Of a stretch of 64,000 nt of DNA, positions 61,218 through 64,000 are shown piece after piece. Location: contig JALIZF010001251.1 in the NCBI GenBank assembly GCA_029948255.1, positions 1 through 64,000 of the forward strand, read 5' to 3'. The DNA comes from Telmatactis stephensoni. Taxonomy: Eukaryota; Cnidaria; Anthozoa; Actiniaria; Isophelliidae. A model generated the notes under the pieces. The model was not told the origin of the DNA. It did not search any database and saw only the letters and a list, made by a program, of their open reading frames with translations. Position 1 is the first letter of the stretch. Every line of letters starts with the position of its first letter. The translations under genes and the position numbers were made by a program.

Positions 61218-64000
61218 ATGCAGAACGGTGTAGACAAAAGACAAGAAAACGGTGCTCCCAAAACATACATCGACAAATCCCAAGTAGAGTTGGAGGACGC
61301 TGACTTCATGTCAGCTGAAAGCAAAAGGAAAGAGAAGTTTCAGATCACCAAGAATGTCGTCATCATCAGTTGTGGGTTCCTGTTCCTTTTCACTGCGTTC
61401 CAGTCCCTTCAGATGCTTCAAAGTAGCTTGAATGCAGATAAGGGCCTGGGGCTGATATCGTTATGCGTGCTGTACGCGGCTTTGATAATCTCGTGTATGT
61501 TTATACCGCCTTACATGATTGGTCGATTGGGCTGTAAGTGGGCTCTTGTATTCTCCATGATTAGCTACGTACTTTACACTGTAGCAAACTACTATGTCAA
61601 GTACTGGACACTGATACCAGCATCTATTCTAGTTGGTAAGTTAAACGGAGGCTAATCATTCAGTAGCTTAAGCTAGTTTTTACTACACAATTTGCGTCCT
61701 AACAGGCAGCGCAAATTTGTGTCGTAACTAAATTGGCGCGATACATGCTGTATCTAGTCCTCTGTGCCTTTATGCTGGATCAATGAAATAAGAAAAAAAT
61801 CGTCTTAGATTTTTGGATTTATGACCAATTTTCCTCAAAAAGCCATTTTTAAAGCCGTCTGATATCTCAGAATATTTGATCTAATTCGCAGAAAAATGAT
61901 TACCGGTGCAAAGTTCCTATAATTACCGGTGCAAAGCGCCTATAGACTGCAAGGAATATGCGCTATATAAATGTCTATGATTATTATTATTAAAGTTCAA
62001 GGCTTGAAGACAAATGGCTGCAATTTTTTTCAGAAATCGGACAAGGTTTTGATGTAAAAAGACGCGACTGAAATTCAGGCCCGACAAACCAATCAATAGG
62101 AACAGGCCACCTCAATAAATAAGTTCACTTGTTGAGGAGGAGAGGGGGAGGGTAGGAAGGGAGAGGAAAGAAATCCATTTTTGAGCATAAATGTTTGCTT
62201 TTCTATTTGTCAACTTTCTTGTATCCTTCAACGGCACTACCATGGTATTTTGAATATGCAAACGTTCTACATAATTCTAATCAATAATCATTTTCACTGT
62301 TCTACATAATTCACTTGCTTTCACACCAAGCATAAGCTACTGACAAAAGACCGAAGTACTAAGAGAGCGAAACTCAGTATTGATGTCTGTGCGATGTTCA
62401 CGGTGACTAAGGCCCCGTTCAAACGAGAACACAAGTCGATGCAAATTTTGACTTGAAACTTGCGTCCTCGTTTGAACACCGCTCCACGCAAGTAGATGGA
62501 GAATTTTCAAAATCTTTCAAGGAAAAAACAGAACAGCTAGCTGAAGAACAGCGAGAAAATCAATTTGTTTTTGTTTGGATTATTTGTAGGAGAGGAAATG
62601 TGCAGAAGTTCGGACAAAATATAAGAAAAGCAACTTGTGAAGTTTAGCGTGGTGACTGTTCAAACGAGCCAAAACTTGCATCAACTTGCGATCAAATTTG
62701 AGCACGTTCAAAGTCAATGCAAGTAGATGCAAGTCGATGCAAGTTGGTGTTCAAACGAAGACGCAAGTTCGCGCATGTCACAACTTGTATTGACTTGCGT
62801 TCTCGTTTGAACGGGGCCTAAGGCTATTTCTAGTAATTTCATCATCGCGCGCGCAAGGCTTTTAAACAATAGAATTCAAATGCTGAAAGCATTTGTCCCG
62901 GTCCCGTCCGCGCGCACGTCAAAAATCAAATTCTAATTCTTTGAGGGCCTTGCACTCTCAAAGAATTTGAAATAGCCTTAGTCGCCGCGAACATCGCACA
63001 GACAACAATACTGAGTTTCGCTCGGCTCTTAGTATTATTGTTTCTTGCTACTGACTAATTCAATCTTTTTACTTTTTGTCAGGTTTATCCGCTGCTCCAC
63101 TGTGGTCGTCCAAGTGCGCCTATTTAACCACCTCAGCAGTACGCTACACAGAGCTCAGCAAGGAAACTCAAGAGGCAGTTGTAACGAGGTTCTTTGGTAT
63201 CTTCTTCTTGATATTCCAGAGTGGACAGATTTGGGGTAACCTCATTTCATCGCTGGTCCTACAACAAGGAGAAGGTAGGCAATCAGAATGAACACTCGAT
63301 AAATTCCACTAGCTCATCCTGGAGTAGCATCCGAATGTATAGCATGGAGTTGAGCCATTACCATAACACGAATTTTTCTGTGCGTATCGTCTTCCTGCTT
63401 TATGGCTACGCTGCTGCAAGATATAACATCACAGGCCCATACATGTTCCTACAATAGACAGACTATTACTTCTTCTTTTAGATATCTTCCTTCACAAAAA
63501 AGTATAGGAACTCCCATAACTCGTTTTATTTGCAATTCTTTTCCACGCAGGAGAGGATCTTTTCCGTTCCGACGCAGCAGAAGTGTGTGGAGCTAGCTAC
63601 TGTAAACCACCACCTGATTTGTTCAACAATGCGACAAACAGTACTGGTCAGCCTTCCTTTAAACCAAAACGTGAATTTGTGATTACCATGTTGAGTATAT
63701 ACTTCGGTATTGGAGCGTTTGCTGTGATCTTTATTATCGTGGGCTTAAACAGGTACTTCCAGCGTGATTGCTATAGTTATCTGATTGCTTGGGGATTGCA
63801 AATGTCAAACAGTTCCTCTACTCTGCAGTCTTTTATCGAACTCCCTCTCATTCCGTTACTCATTTATTGCTTATTTTTCATTCCGTAGGCTTACCGGTAA
63901 AATGAGCAGGAAGAAAGACCAGGAGACAGGATTTTCTCTGCTGATAGCCACAGTAAAGCACGTCTGGGTTGACTTGAAAATGAAGCTCATCATCCCATTG
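61218..64000 (+). CDS. UNC93A-like multi-pass membrane protein, partial (four exons seen)
   Basis: Exons read as 61218-61635, 63083-63274, 63551-63752 and 63889-64000 (continuing), with GT...AG borders and matching phases. The N-terminus is polar and acidic. Then KNVVIISCGFLFLFTAFQSL, QSSLNADKGLGLISLCVLYA, MIGRLGCKWALVFSMISYV and ILVG/LSAAPLWSSKCAYL follow the UNC93 order of membrane spans. Exon 3 encodes an extracellular-type loop with two cysteines (AEVCGASYCKPP), an N-glycosylation site (NNATNST) and a further span. UNC93 proteins are major-facilitator-like regulators of channels or receptors. This is the only clear host gene in the window. Confidence 0.85.
62345..63046. mobile_element. 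MITE with 9-bp target duplication, host to another MITE
   Basis: GCTACTGAC flanks both sides (62336-62344 and 63047-63055). The arms share TACTAAGAG, GCGAAACTCAGTATTG and GTCTGTGCGATGTTC in inverted orientation. A 9-bp duplication suggests a MULE-type origin. Confidence 0.65.
62411..62818. mobile_element. Harbinger-type MITE nested in the previous one (408 bp)
   Basis: GGCCCCGTTCAAACGAGAAC ends are inverted and flanked by TAA (62408-62410 and 62819-62821). The interior has ATGCAAGT(C/A)GATGCAAGT repeats. Confidence 0.8.

Larger units (their letters stand above)
61636..63082. other. First visible intron of the UNC93A-like gene, with nested mobile elements
   Basis: Bounded by GTAAGT at 61636 and TTTTTGTCAG at 63073-63082. 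It contains a retroposon tail near 61925-61995 and a MITE within a MITE at 62345-63046. Confidence 0.7.

Overview
The window is a piece of an animal genome, most likely an anthozoan cnidarian (stony coral or sea anemone). This is inferred from compact GT-AG introns, the density of MITEs and DNA transposons, and a UNC93A-like gene. One end carries a roughly 13.5 kb block of double-jelly-roll DNA-virus genes. Everything below was read by eye from the bases and translations; no searches were run.

1-13.5 kb: a viral or virus-derived block of the Polinton-like / small nucleocytovirus-like kind. It holds a penton-like minor capsid protein (running off the left edge), a double-jelly-roll major capsid candidate, an A32-like packaging ATPase, small membrane proteins, two paralogous beta-rich proteins, C2H2/C2HC zinc-finger proteins, a VRR-NUC nuclease fused to a zinc finger, a BRO-N protein, a long coiled-coil membrane protein and a VLTF3-like late transcription factor. 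Sixteen start codons follow immediately after a TATA(T/A) tract, and three divergent gene pairs have ATGs only 5-9 bp apart. This looks like a poxvirus-style late promoter and fits the VLTF3-like factor. Several genes are broken (penton frameshift, ATPase nonsense codon, split 11.3 kb gene), so this is probably an endogenised, partly decayed copy. No polymerase or integrase is visible; they may lie left of the window.

13.5-17.7 kb: host non-coding DNA, a doubtful 140-codon ORF and a decayed MULE-type transposase fragment. 17.7-34.5 kb: a set of nested DNA transposons. The outer PIF/Harbinger element (broken Myb-like gene at left, intact transposase at right, TAA target duplications) holds two insertions. 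The first is a 9.0 kb TTAA-flanked element with about 1.06 kb inverted repeats and a six-exon transposase gene whose exons join in phase to 1183 codons. The second is an apparently intact 3.6 kb Harbinger element with both its genes.

34.5-50.4 kb: an SGNH-hydrolase remnant; a 2.85 kb CACTA-like element with dense CGTAAAG subterminal repeats placed exactly inside a minisatellite; remnants of a Ulp1-type protease and related transposon genes; and a 6.8 kb TTAA-flanked element with a Mutator-like transposase split by a non-LTR reverse transcriptase insertion, a MITE of its own terminal family, and a previously unsuspected four-exon gene on the minus strand.

50.4-61 kb: MITEs (two hAT-like ones with 8-bp duplications), an ACTCCCATG minisatellite and apparently gene-free DNA. 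61.2-64 kb: the first four coding exons seen of a UNC93A-like membrane protein on the plus strand, with a MITE nested inside another MITE in its first visible intron. The gene continues past the right edge.
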